From: Rhodobacterales bacterium HKCCE4037
GTDB lineage: Bacteria; Pseudomonadota; Alphaproteobacteria; Rhodobacterales; Rhodobacteraceae
Reading direction: 5' to 3'
Assembly: GCA_015689645.1 (NCBI GenBank)
Contig: WVSM01000015.1
Coordinates: 1-39,748 of the forward strand
DNA: 39,748 nucleotides
Under the pieces are notes generated by a model. That model made no database searches. It was given only the letters and a program-made list of their open reading frames with translations, and was not told the origin of the DNA. Position 1 is the stretch's first letter, and the number at the start of each line of letters is the position of its first letter. The position numbers were made by a program, and so were the translations under genes. This document shows positions 9,223 through 16,470 of this stretch, piece by piece.

Positions 9223-9876
9223 ATGAAATTCTTTGTGGATACCGCCGACGTCGACGCGATCCGTGAACTGCACGACCTGGGCATGGTCGACGGCGTCACC
9301 ACGAACCCCTCCCTGATCATGAAATCCGGTCGTGACATCAAGGAAGTCACCAAGGAAATCTGCGAGATGATCCCCGGCCCCGTCTCGGCCGAAACCGTGG
9401 CGCTCGATGCCGAGGGCATGATCGCCGAAGGGCGTGAGCTTGCGAAGATCGCCGACAACATCGCCATCAAGGTGCCGCTGACATGGGCCGGCCTTCAGGC
9501 CTGCAAGGTGCTGACCGGCGAAGGCCGCATGGTCAACGTCACGCTCTGCTTCTCCGCCAACCAGGCGCTGCTGGCCGCCAAGGCGGGTGCGACCTTCATC
9601 TCGCCCTTCGTGGGCCGCTTGGACGATATCAACATCGACGGCATGGATCTGATCGCGGAGATCCGCCAGATTTACGATAACTATGATTTCTCCACGGAAA
9701 TCCTCACAGCCTCGATCCGCTCCGCCAACCACATGAAAGAGGCCGCGCTGATCGGCGCAGACGTCGCCACCGCGCCTCCGAACGTCATCAAGTCGATGGC
9801 CAGCCACGTGCTGACCGACAAGGGCCTCGACGCGTTCATGGCCGATTGGGCCAAGACCGGTCAAAGCATCGTCTGA
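9223..9876 (+). CDS. tal: Transaldolase, small (TalC/FSA-like) subfamily
   Basis: A 217-residue cytosolic TIM-barrel enzyme. Motifs are [14 protein letters not shown] at the N-terminus, GVTTNPSL (24-31) and the Schiff-base lysine Lys83 in NIAIKVPLT. The subfamily holds both transaldolases and fructose-6-phosphate aldolases. Here the positions aligned with Gln59 and Tyr131 of E. coli FSA are Glu57 and Phe129, which is the transaldolase pattern, so I favour transfer of dihydroxyacetone between sugar phosphates in the non-oxidative pentose phosphate pathway. A good ribosome site (AAAGGAA) precedes the ATG. The LacI-type palindrome at 9128-9139 suggests carbon-source control. Three stem-loops follow the stop codon. 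Confidence 0.92.
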   Translation: MKFFVDTADVDAIRELHDLGMVDGVTTNPSLIMKSGRDIKEVTKEICEMIPGPVSAETVALDAEGMIAEGRELAKIADNIAIKVPLTWAGLQACKVLTGEGRMVNVTLCFSANQALLAAKAGATFISPFVGRLDDINIDGMDLIAEIRQIYDNYDFSTEILTASIRSANHMKEAALIGADVATAPPNVIKSMASHVLTDKGLDAFMADWAKTGQSIV

Positions 9877-9887
9877 CCGCGGCACCG

Positions 9888-9968
9888 GGTAACGAAAGCG
9901 TTACCACCGACCTGAAACTCTCCCTGAACCCGTTCGTGGTTCAGGGCGTCACCGGCACTCACGCCGGT
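9888..9968 (+). other. Cluster of three stem-loops between transaldolase and fasciclin genes
   Basis: Three perfect hairpins follow one another: GGTAACG/CGTTACC with a 4-nt AAAG loop (9888-9905); CCCTGAAC/GTTCAGGG with a 9-nt loop (9922-9946); and ACCGGC/GCCGGT with a 6-nt loop (9951-9968). None is followed by a T-run, so they are not classical intrinsic terminators. They may act as mRNA 3'-end stabilisers for the transaldolase message, Rho-linked ends, or the structured leader of the fasciclin message, whose ATG is 20 nt downstream. Confidence 0.7.
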
Positions 9969-9987
9969 ACGTCAAAGGGAGACACTC

Positions 9988-10557
9988 ATGTCCATCACGA
10001 CCAAAACCACCACGATCCTCGGCGCTGCTGCCTTCACCCTGGCCGGCGCATTTGCCGCCTCCGCGCAGTCGAACCCCACCGTTGGTGGCGCGCCGATGCT
10101 GGCCGAACGCAACATCGTCGAAAACGCGGTCAACTCGCCGATCCACACCACGCTCGTTGCCGCCGTGACCGAGGCCGGGCTGGTCGAAACACTTATGGGT
10201 GAAGGCCCGTTCACCGTGTTCGCGCCCACCGACGACGCTTTCGCAGCCCTGCCCGCCGGCTCGGTCGAGGCGCTGCTGGAACCGCGCAACAGTGACCGCC
10301 TGACGCAGATCCTGACCTGCCACGTTGTCGCGGCCGAGGCCTTCTCGGACGCCATCGGTGGCATGATCGCCGATGACGGCGGTGCCCACCCGATCGAAAC
10401 CGTCGGCGGCTGCGTCTTCACGGCGCGCATGCAGAACGGCCAGATCATGATCGAAGACGAACAGGGCCGCATGGCGACGGTGACCATCGCCGATGTCGAC
10501 CAGTCCAACGGCGTGATCCACGTCATCGACACCGTGCTGCTGCCGAGCGCCAGCTGA
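9988..10557 (+). CDS. Exported fasciclin (FAS1) domain protein
   Basis: A 189-residue secreted protein. Residues 1-26 are a signal peptide ending ASA-QS. One FAS1 domain covers about 40-186, with the two conserved boxes FTVFAPTDDAFAALP and, at the end, NGVIHVIDTVLLP. FAS1 proteins are adhesion-like or cell-surface proteins; the ligand is not known here. A clear ribosome site (AAGGGAGA) precedes the ATG. Unusual for a single-domain FAS1 protein, two Cys (in ILTCHVVAAEAF and VGGCVFTARM) could form a disulfide. The gene sits between two stem-loop clusters, with a signal-bearing MsrB gene next, so both products may work outside the cytoplasm. Confidence 0.9.
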   Translation: MSITTKTTTILGAAAFTLAGAFAASAQSNPTVGGAPMLAERNIVENAVNSPIHTTLVAAVTEAGLVETLMGEGPFTVFAPTDDAFAALPAGSVEALLEPRNSDRLTQILTCHVVAAEAFSDAIGGMIADDGGAHPIETVGGCVFTARMQNGQIMIEDEQGRMATVTIADVDQSNGVIHVIDTVLLPSAS

Positions 10558-10571
10558 ACTTAACGGAACGA

Positions 10572-10664
10572 TCTGCGCTCCGGCCCCGTTGTACCTTCGG
10601 GTCAGGGCGCAGACACCTCGGTGACGGGTCAACCATTCTGCCCCCACCCAGCGGCCCGTCACCG
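10572..10664 (+). other. Two large stem-loops between fasciclin and msrB genes
   Basis: The first pairs TCTGCGC (10572-10578) with GCGCAGA (10607-10613) and encloses an inner GC-rich segment. The second pairs CGGTGACGGG (10619-10628) with CCCGTCACCG (10655-10664), 10 perfect base pairs around a 26-nt loop. There is no T-run. The second ends 28 nt before the msrB ATG, so it could form part of a leader that affects msrB translation, or it could mark the end of the fasciclin transcript. Confidence 0.65.
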
Positions 10665-10691
10665 CCCTTTCCACCAACCCGGAGACACCCC

Positions 10692-11171
10692 ATGCAACGC
10701 CGCGCCTTTCTCATCGCAACCACCGCCGCTTCGCTGGCAGGCCTGCGTCCCGGCGCTGCCAACCCGCTCGCCGACGGCCCGTTCGAGATCACCCGGACCG
10801 AGGCCGAATGGCGCAGCCTTCTCAGCGGCCCGGAATACGCAGTCCTGCGTGAGGCCGATACCGAAGCCCCCTATTCCAGCCCGCTCAACGACGAGGACCG
10901 CGCCGGCACCTACCTCTGCGGCGGCTGCCAGCTTCCGGTCTATTCGTCCGAAACCAAGTACGACAGCGGCACCGGCTGGCCCAGTTTCACCGAGGCGCTC
11001 CCGAACGCCATCGGCACGGCCGAGGATCGCAGCTTCATCTTCCAGGTCCGCACCGAATGCCATTGCCGCCGCTGCGGCAGCCACCTTGGACATATCTTCG
11101 AAGATGGTCCCGCGCCCACCGGCATGCGCCACTGCCTCAATGGCCTGGCTCTCGACTTCAGCGCCGCCTGA
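10692..11171 (+). CDS. msrB: Peptide-methionine (R)-S-oxide reductase with Tat-like signal
   Basis: A 159-residue MsrB that reduces methionine-R-sulfoxide. The fold is shown by YLCGGCQLPVYSS, SGTGWPSFTEAL, CHCRRCGSHLGH and RHCLNGLALDF. The zinc pairs are Cys76/Cys79 and Cys125/Cys128, and the catalytic Cys is 148. The N-terminus MQRRAFLIATTAASLAGLRPGAA has a twin-arginine start and a hydrophobic stretch, so it is probably exported by Tat and works in the periplasm; export is inference from the signal. Ribosome site GGAGA lies just upstream. An intrinsic terminator follows at 11190-11218. The neighbouring exported fasciclin protein could be a client, but nothing in the sequence shows that. Confidence 0.92.
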   Translation: MQRRAFLIATTAASLAGLRPGAANPLADGPFEITRTEAEWRSLLSGPEYAVLREADTEAPYSSPLNDEDRAGTYLCGGCQLPVYSSETKYDSGTGWPSFTEALPNAIGTAEDRSFIFQVRTECHCRRCGSHLGHIFEDGPAPTGMRHCLNGLALDFSAA

Positions 11172-11189
11172 CCGCTCCCGCCGATGCGG

Positions 11190-11218
11190 CCCGCCGGACA
11201 CAGGTCGGCGGGTCTTTT
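11190..11218 (+). terminator. Intrinsic terminator after msrB
   Basis: CCCGCCG (11190-11196) pairs with CGGCGGG (11206-11212) around a 9-nt loop and is followed by TCTTTT. It lies 18 bp after the msrB stop and is the clearest Rho-independent terminator in the window. Confidence 0.85.
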
Positions 11219-11223
11219 CGAAT

Positions 11224-11237
11224 TTTTGCGCGCAAAA
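11224..11237. promoter_or_regulatory. 14-bp perfect palindrome TTTTGCGCGCAAAA before the DUF484-xerC operon
   Basis: The palindrome lies just after the msrB terminator and 15-28 bp upstream of a TATAAG sequence (11252-11257) that could be a -10 box. It therefore overlaps the expected -35 region of the DUF484-xerC promoter and could be a repressor site. The -35 match itself is poor. Confidence 0.5.
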
Positions 11238-11291
11238 TCCGCAACCTCCGGTATAAGCTGCCCTCAAAGAACAAGAACCGAGGCAGCAGTA

Positions 11292-12020
11292 ATGACCAAA
11301 ACCGAGGCGGAAGCCCCGCTCTTTCCCCATGAAGACTGGCGTGATCGTGCGCTCGCGGACCCGGAACTGATCCTGGAAGACCGCGACCTGATGCGCGCCC
11401 TGATCGCCGCGAACGACCGGCAGATGGGCGGCAATATCGTCGACATGCGCGGCATCGCGATGGAGCGCCTGCAAAACCGCCTCGACCGGCTGGAAGACAC
11501 GCATCGCTCCGTCATCGCCGCCGCCTACGAGAATCTCGCCGGCACCAACCAGGTGCATCGCTCGATCACCAAGCTGCTCGACGCGAAGGACTTCACGCAA
11601 TTCCTGACCATGCTCGGCACCGATGTCGCGGGCATCCTGCGGGTCGACCGAATCCGGCTGGTCCTGGAAAGCGCCGAGGCGACCGAGACCGAGGCCCCCA
11701 AGGTCCAGAAACTCGAAGACGTGCTGACCGTCGTCGCGCCCGGCTTCGTCAACGCCTATGTCACCGGCGGGCGCGAGATGCCGCACCGCCAGGTCACCCT
11801 GCGCCAGGTCGGCGGCGACGCGTCGAAGATCTTCGGCGAAGCCAGCCGCTGGATCCATTCCGAGGCCTGCCTGACCCTCGATCTCGGAGAAGGGCGCCTG
11901 CCCGGTCTGCTCGTCATGGGCGCCGAGGATCCGCACCAGTTCCGCCCCAGCCAAGGCACTGACCTGCTGACGTTCTTCGCTGGCGTCTTCGAACGCCTGA
12001 TGCGCGGGTGGCTGGGTTAG
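11292..12020 (+). CDS. DUF484 family protein
   Basis: A 242-residue cytosolic protein of the DUF484 family, which has a GAF-like core. Visible are an N-terminal segment (DWRDRALADPELILEDRDLMRAL...), a helical linker with MERLQNRLDRLE and a C-terminal GAF-like domain ending in LTFFAGVFERLMRGWLG. The ATG at 11292 is chosen because family similarity starts at the FPHEDW region; an open frame extends to 11184 across the palindrome and terminator. It ends 3 bp before xerC. DUF484 next to xerC is a linkage also known in gammaproteobacteria such as E. coli (yigA-xerC), which suggests a shared role in chromosome dimer resolution or its control; the biochemical role is unknown. Confidence 0.85.
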   Translation: MTKTEAEAPLFPHEDWRDRALADPELILEDRDLMRALIAANDRQMGGNIVDMRGIAMERLQNRLDRLEDTHRSVIAAAYENLAGTNQVHRSITKLLDAKDFTQFLTMLGTDVAGILRVDRIRLVLESAEATETEAPKVQKLEDVLTVVAPGFVNAYVTGGREMPHRQVTLRQVGGDASKIFGEASRWIHSEACLTLDLGEGRLPGLLVMGAEDPHQFRPSQGTDLLTFFAGVFERLMRGWLG

Positions 12021-12023
12021 GCC

Positions 12024-12947
12024 ATGTCGGTCGCGATCACACCGGCGGTCCGGGACCTGCTGGAGCAATGGCTCACCCACCTGCGCGGCGTGCGCGGGCG
12101 GGCGGAGGCGACGCTGCGCGCCTATGCCGCCGATGTGACAGACTACCTCACCTTCCAATCCACCCACCTCGGCGGCGCCCCCGGCCCCGCCGAGCTGCGC
12201 GCCATCCAGTCCCGCGACCTGCGCGCCTGGATGGCCAGCCAGCGCGCCCGCGACGTCGGCGCGCGCTCTCTCGCCCGGCGCCTGTCGGCGGTGAAAGCCT
12301 TCTACACCTGGTGGGCCGAGCGTGACGGCTTCGACGCCACGCCGGTCCTGTCGATGCGCGCGCCCAAGCACACCCGCCGCCTGCCCCGCCCCCTGACCGA
12401 GGCCGGCGCCCGCGACATGATCGACGGCGTCGCCATGCAGGACACCCGCGACTGGGTGCAGGCCCGTGACATGGCCGTGGTGACGCTGCTCTACGGCTGC
12501 GGCCTCCGGATCTCCGAGGCCCTCGGCCTTACCTCAGACCACCTGCCGCTCCCGCAGGTCCTCCGCATCACCGGCAAAGGCGGCAAACAGCGCGAAGTCC
12601 CCGTCCTGCCCGCCGCGCAGGACGCGACCGCGCGCTACGCCCGGCTGTGCCCGCACGACCTCGCCCCGCAGACGAAGCTCTTCCGCGGCATCCGTGGCGG
12701 CCCCCTCGGCCCGCGCGCCGTTGCAAGGGTGATGGAACAGACCCGCCTGCAACTCGGCCTGCCCACCAGCGCCACGCCCCACGCGATGCGCCATTCCTTC
12801 GCCACCCACCTGCTCGACGCCGGCGGCGATCTGCGCGCGATCCAGGAACTTCTGGGCCACGCCTCCCTGTCGACGACGCAGGCCTATACCGCCGTCGATA
12901 CCGCCCGCCTGATGGAGGTCTACGCCGCCGCCCATCCAAAGGCCTGA
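12024..12947 (+). CDS. xerC: Tyrosine recombinase XerC
   Basis: A 307-residue site-specific recombinase that, with XerD, resolves chromosome dimers at dif. It has an N-terminal SAM-like core-binding domain (about 8-100) and a C-terminal catalytic domain. All catalytic residues are present: Arg162 (GCGLRISEAL), Lys185 (ITGKGGKQR), His253 and Arg256 (HAMRHSFATHLL), His279 (LGHASLSTTQ) and nucleophile Tyr288. Its length and the adjacent DUF484 gene support the housekeeping XerC rather than a mobile-element integrase; no attachment site or element is seen around it. It begins 3 bp after the DUF484 stop and is co-transcribed with it. Confidence 0.93.
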   Translation: MSVAITPAVRDLLEQWLTHLRGVRGRAEATLRAYAADVTDYLTFQSTHLGGAPGPAELRAIQSRDLRAWMASQRARDVGARSLARRLSAVKAFYTWWAERDGFDATPVLSMRAPKHTRRLPRPLTEAGARDMIDGVAMQDTRDWVQARDMAVVTLLYGCGLRISEALGLTSDHLPLPQVLRITGKGGKQREVPVLPAAQDATARYARLCPHDLAPQTKLFRGIRGGPLGPRAVARVMEQTRLQLGLPTSATPHAMRHSFATHLLDAGGDLRAIQELLGHASLSTTQAYTAVDTARLMEVYAAAHPKA

Positions 12948-12992
12948 GCCGTCGCTCCTCGAGCCTTCGGGCTCTCCTCGCGGACGCCCCCG

Positions 12993-13092
12993 CCTTTCAT
13001 CTTGCCAGAAAAACCTCCGGGGGGAGTCCGAAGGACGGGGGAGTTGCCAGTGGTTGCGCCATTGGTTCGAGCAACCACTGGCGACGCCCCCC
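12993..13092 (+). repeat. Dispersed intergenic hairpin element, copy 1 (with enlarged terminal hairpin)
   Basis: The element begins CCTTTCATCTTGCCAG, runs through a C/G-rich stretch with a small hairpin GTCC-GAA-GGAC (13026-13036), and ends in a long hairpin. In that hairpin GTTGCCAGTGGTTGC (13043-13057) pairs with GCAACCACTGGCGAC (13071-13085) at 14 of 15 positions, flanked by GGGGG (13037-13041) and CCCCC (13087-13091). The same 16-nt head and the same order of parts occur at 33764. It fills most of the xerC-pcs gap. Confidence 0.8.
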
Positions 13093-13152
13093 TCTTCCTC
13101 CGACAAGCCACGACTGACCTACCCGTCACCCATTGCAAATTCACCCGCAACC

Positions 13153-13863
13153 ATGCATCCCGGTCCAATGCGTTTCAGAGCCTACTCCGTCCACCTCTTT
13201 ACCGCCGTCGGCGCGTCGGTCGCGATGCTGGCGCTTCTGGAGGCCGCGAAGCAGGACTGGGCGATGATGACGATCTGGCTCACCGTGGCCTTCATCGTCG
13301 ACGGCGTGGATGGCCCGCTCGCGCGCCGCTACGATGTCACGACCAACGCGCCGGTGATCGACGGCGTGCTGCTCGACCTCATCATCGACTTCCTCACCTA
13401 CGTGATGATCCCGGCCTACGCGCTCTACGGGTCAGGCCTGATGCCGGGCTGGTCGGGCTGGATCGTGGTGCTGCTGATCCCCTTCGCCTCGTCGCTCTAC
13501 TTCGCCGACACGCGCATGAAGACAGCGGACAAGAGCTTTCGCGGCTTCCCCGGATGCTGGAACATGGTCGCCCTTGCGATGCTGGTGATCGAGCCGCCCT
13601 GGTGGGTCATCCTCGGGCTGGTCGTGGTGCTGTCCGCGGCGCAATTCCTGAACCTGAAATTCGTCCATCCCGTCCGCACCGCGCGCTGGCGCCTCGTGTC
13701 CCTGCCGGTCGCGATGCTCTGGGTCGCTTCGATCGCCTTTGCCGCGTGGACAGGCTTCGCGCCAAACCCGCTCCTGACCACGGTCGTCATGGTGACCTCG
13801 GTCTACCTGCTCGCCGCGGGCATCGCGCAGCAGATCATCTACGACCGCGGATACGCCCGGTAG
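13153..13863 (+). CDS. pcs: Phosphatidylcholine synthase (CDP-alcohol phosphatidyltransferase)
   Basis: A 236-residue inner-membrane enzyme with about eight hydrophobic segments. It condenses choline directly with CDP-diacylglycerol to make phosphatidylcholine. The signature is DGVDGPLAR (residues 50-58) followed after an enlarged spacing by G-x3-D-x3-D (GVLLDLIID, 71-79). The gap of 12 residues between AR and G, instead of the usual 8, is characteristic of bacterial Pcs as opposed to other CDP-alcohol phosphatidyltransferases. Start choice is uncertain: ATG 13153 gives 236 residues and ATG 13168 gives 231; an earlier ATG at 13054 lies inside the hairpin element and adds unrelated sequence. 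No good ribosome site is seen. Four hairpins follow the stop. Confidence 0.88.
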   Translation: MHPGPMRFRAYSVHLFTAVGASVAMLALLEAAKQDWAMMTIWLTVAFIVDGVDGPLARRYDVTTNAPVIDGVLLDLIIDFLTYVMIPAYALYGSGLMPGWSGWIVVLLIPFASSLYFADTRMKTADKSFRGFPGCWNMVALAMLVIEPPWWVILGLVVVLSAAQFLNLKFVHPVRTARWRLVSLPVAMLWVASIAFAAWTGFAPNPLLTTVVMVTSVYLLAAGIAQQIIYDRGYAR

Positions 13864-13870
13864 ACGATCC

Positions 13871-13948
13871 GGAATGCCGCGCATTCCGCGGGGATTTCCG
13901 AGAAATCCCGGAAAACGCGGTTTTCCACACGGATTTCGCGGAAATCCG
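13871..13948. repeat. Array of four consecutive perfect hairpins between convergent genes
   Basis: GGAATGC-CGC-GCATTCC (13871-13887), GGGATTTC-CGA-GAAATCCC (13891-13909), GGAAAAC-GCG-GTTTTCC (13910-13926) and CGGATTTC-GCG-GAAATCCG (13930-13948). Stems are 7 or 8 bp with no mismatch, and every loop is 3 nt. Spacers are 3, 0 and 3 nt. Arms of hairpins 2 and 4 share GGATTTC, so alternative long-range pairing is possible. The array fills the gap between the pcs stop and the inositol monophosphatase stop. It has no T-run. Confidence 0.85.
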
Positions 13949-13965
13949 CCCCGGGACGCCTCGTG

Positions 13966-14760
13966 TCAGTCCCGCGTGCGGATCACCTTTGCAAACGCGT
14001 CGAAGATCGGCTCGGCCCCGGCAATCAGGTGGCCGTCCTCCAGCAGGGATTGATCCTCGCGGATCGGCTCGACGAAGGCACCCGCCTCCCGCGCGATCAG
14101 GATACCGGCGGCGATATCCCAAGGCTTGAGGTTGTATTCCCAATATCCCTCGAACCGCCCGGCCGCGACCCAGCACAGGTCGAGCGAGGCCGCCCCGTTG
14201 CGCCGCATCCCCGAGCACATCGGCATCAGCCGCCCGAGGTCACGCAGCATCGCGGGCAGGTACTTGCCGCCATCGGGCGGCAGGCCCGCGCCGAAGACCG
14301 ACTCGCTCAGCTTGCTGCGCGCCGACACCCGCAACCGCTGGCTGTCGTTCAGCCATGCGCCCGCACCCTTCTCGGCAAAGAACATCTCGTCCTTGGCCGG
14401 GTCGTAGACCACCGCCGACACGATCTCGCCCTTGTGCTCCAGCGCGATGGAGATCGCCCAATGGGGCATCGCGTGCAGGAAGTTCGTTGTCCCGTCGAGC
14501 GGGTCCACGATCCAGCGCCGCGTCGGGTCCTTGCCCTCGATCTCGGCCTCTTCCTCGCCGAGGAACCCGTAATTCGGACGCGCCTCCATCAGCTCGGTCT
14601 TGATGATCTCTTCCGCGGCGCGGTCGGCACGGCTCACGAAATCGCCCGGCCCCTTGGTCGAGACCTGCAATTGCTCCACCTCGCGAAAATCCTTGAGCAG
14701 GCTCCGCGCCGCCTTGCGTGCGGCCTTGATCATCACGTTGAGGTTGGCTGAGCCCTGCAT
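13966..14760 (-). CDS. suhB: Inositol monophosphatase family protein
   Basis: A 264-residue cytosolic Mg-dependent phosphatase of the IMPase family. Metal and catalytic motifs are FLGEEEAE (Glu69/Glu70), VDPLDGTTNF (Asp86, Asp89) and WDIAAG (Asp215). The typical substrate is myo-inositol 1-phosphate, but family members also hydrolyse other sugar phosphates, and SuhB-type proteins can bind RNA polymerase, so the exact role is open. The start MQGSANLNVMIKAARKAAR matches the usual N-terminus in this group. It is convergent with pcs across the four-hairpin array and lies 45 bp downstream of the glycerophosphodiesterase gene. Confidence 0.88.
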   Translation of the reverse strand: MQGSANLNVMIKAARKAARSLLKDFREVEQLQVSTKGPGDFVSRADRAAEEIIKTELMEARPNYGFLGEEEAEIEGKDPTRRWIVDPLDGTTNFLHAMPHWAISIALEHKGEIVSAVVYDPAKDEMFFAEKGAGAWLNDSQRLRVSARSKLSESVFGAGLPPDGGKYLPAMLRDLGRLMPMCSGMRRNGAASLDLCWVAAGRFEGYWEYNLKPWDIAAGILIAREAGAFVEPIREDQSLLEDGHLIAGAEPIFDAFAKVIRTRD

Positions 14761-14805
14761 ATCCGGTCACTCCAAAAGGTCAGGCCGCGCGTATAGTCGC
14801 AGCGT

Positions 14806-15561
14806 TCAGGAATGCCAAGCGCCCCGCGCCTGAAGCACCTCCCGCAACACGCTCGGCCGGTCCGACATCAGCCCGTCGACGCCGAGGTCCAGCAGATGTT
14901 CCATCTCGGCGCGGTCATCGACCGTCCAGACCTGCACCTTCACGCCCCGCGTCCGCGCCGCCCGCACGACCCGCCCCGTCACCACCGGAATCCCGTTGAA
15001 CGACGCCGGCACCTGCACCACCGGAAAGGGCAGCCGCCCCACCGGCAGACCCCAGCCCGCCGCCCAGAGCCGCGCCACGCCGGCATGCGCGGGCGACCAG
15101 CACAGCCCCTCCCCCAACTCCGCCCGGATCGCCGCCGTGTTCTTCGGGTCGAACGCCCCCACGCAGACGCGGTCCAGCGCCCCCGCCCGCCGGATCACCT
15201 CGGCCAGCGGCCCCGCCACCTCCAGGCATTTCAACTCGATGTTGAAGAAGGTTTCCGGAAACGCCTCCAGCACCTCGTCGAGCCGGGGCACCGCCGCGCC
15301 GCCCGCCGTCCGCAACGCAGACATCTCCGCCCAGTCCATCTCCGCCACCGCGCGCGGGTCGCCGAACATCCGCTCGAACGTATCGTCATGGTGGACCACC
15401 ACCACCCCGTCGCGGCTCAGGTGCACATCCGTCTCGATATGGCTGAACCCCAGCCCGACGGCATAGGCAAAGGCCTCCGCCGTGTTCTCCTCCGCCTCCT
15501 GCGCCCCGCCGCGATGCGCGAAGCCGACCGGCCCGGGAAAATCGAGAAATGGATGGGTCAT
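14806..15561 (-). CDS. Glycerophosphodiester phosphodiesterase
   Basis: A 251-residue cytosolic-looking enzyme (no signal peptide) that hydrolyses glycerophosphodiesters to glycerol 3-phosphate and an alcohol such as choline. The GDPD motifs are present: AHRGG (15-19, His16), ENT, HIETDVHLSRDG (Glu43, Asp45) and HHDD (His58), then NIELK. The start at 15561 overlaps the metR stop by 4 bp (ATGA), and the longer frame upstream lies inside metR. The overlap implies co-transcription with metR, an unexpected pairing. A nearby pcs gene makes glycerophosphocholine a plausible substrate, but that link is inference. Confidence 0.9.
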   Translation of the reverse strand: MTHPFLDFPGPVGFAHRGGAQEAEENTAEAFAYAVGLGFSHIETDVHLSRDGVVVVHHDDTFERMFGDPRAVAEMDWAEMSALRTAGGAAVPRLDEVLEAFPETFFNIELKCLEVAGPLAEVIRRAGALDRVCVGAFDPKNTAAIRAELGEGLCWSPAHAGVARLWAAGWGLPVGRLPFPVVQVPASFNGIPVVTGRVVRAARTRGVKVQVWTVDDRAEMEHLLDLGVDGLMSDRPSVLREVLQARGAWHS

Positions 15562-16466
15562 GTGCGCCTCTGCAATTTGGGCGGCTCCGTCCGGCACAGC
15601 TTCAGCACATGCGCCATGAAGGGCTTGGCCGTGTCCTCCTCCCGGCTGGCCCCGTAAAGCCGCCGCGTCACGCCCTGTTCGGTAAGCCGCTTCGTGACGA
15701 TGCTCTGCGATTTTCCCACGTCGCGCACCACCCAGTCGGGCAGCACCGCCACCCCGCGCCCCGAGGCCACCAGCAGCAGGATCACCGCCGACAATTCCAC
15801 CTGCCGCACCGCCTTCGGCTCTACGCTTGCCGGGTGCAACAGCTGGCTGAACACGTCCAGCCGCACCCGCTCCACCGGGTAGGTCAGCAACGTCTGGTCC
15901 GCGAAATCCTCCGCCACCACGAAGTCCTTCTCCGCCAGCGGATGATCGGCGGCGCAGACGAACACCGGCTCGTAATCGAACAGCGGCGTGAATTCGACGC
16001 CCGGCAAATCCTCCGGGTCACTCGACACCACGAGGTCCACGTCCTGCCGCACCAGCGCGGGCAGCGCCTCGAACTGAAGGCCGGGGCGAATGTCCACGTC
16101 GACATCCGGCCATGTCTTGCGAAACGCCTCCAGCACCGGCAGCAGCCAGTCGAAACAGGCGTGGCATTCGATGGCGATATGCAGCCGCCCTGACTTGCCC
16201 GCACGCAGGCTCCCGAAATCCTCCTCCAGAGCGGCAACGCGCGGCAGCACCTCCTCGGCCAGCCGCAGCAGCTTCATGCCCGCCGCCGACAGCCGCATCG
16301 GCTTCGACCGGCGCACGAACAATTCCACCCCGGCCTGGTCCTCCAAGCCCTTGATCTGGTGGCTCAAAGCCGACTGCGTGATATGCAGGCTGTCCGCCGC
16401 CCGCGCCAGCCCGCCCTGCTCGTGGATCGCCTTAATCGTCTTCAGGTGCCGGAACTCGATATGCAT
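15558..16466 (-). CDS. metR: LysR-family regulator of methionine genes (MetR)
   Basis: A 302-residue LysR-type regulator. Residues 1-60 hold the winged helix-turn-helix (LARAADSLHITQSALSHQIKGLE), followed by the effector domain. AIECHACFDWLLPVLEAF and LLTYPVERVRLDVF match E. coli MetR closely (AIECHSC...WLTPALE and LLIYPVQRSRLDVW), which identifies it as MetR rather than a generic LysR protein; MetR senses homocysteine. It is divergent from metF, a classical MetR target, and an inverted repeat lies at 16471-16500. The downstream GDPD gene overlaps it by 4 bp. Confidence 0.9.
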   Translation of the reverse strand: MHIEFRHLKTIKAIHEQGGLARAADSLHITQSALSHQIKGLEDQAGVELFVRRSKPMRLSAAGMKLLRLAEEVLPRVAALEEDFGSLRAGKSGRLHIAIECHACFDWLLPVLEAFRKTWPDVDVDIRPGLQFEALPALVRQDVDLVVSSDPEDLPGVEFTPLFDYEPVFVCAADHPLAEKDFVVAEDFADQTLLTYPVERVRLDVFSQLLHPASVEPKAVRQVELSAVILLLVASGRGVAVLPDWVVRDVGKSQSIVTKRLTEQGVTRRLYGASREEDTAKPFMAHVLKLCRTEPPKLQRRT

Positions 16467-16470
16467 GCGG

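Noticed and set aside
10659-12371. A 570-residue minus-strand open frame opposite msrB, DUF484 and xerC
   Set aside because: It crosses three real genes and a terminator on the other strand; no recognisable protein.
12024-12947. xerC as integrase of a mobile element
   Set aside because: DUF484 linkage, length and lack of att sites, tRNA or phage genes point to the housekeeping recombinase.
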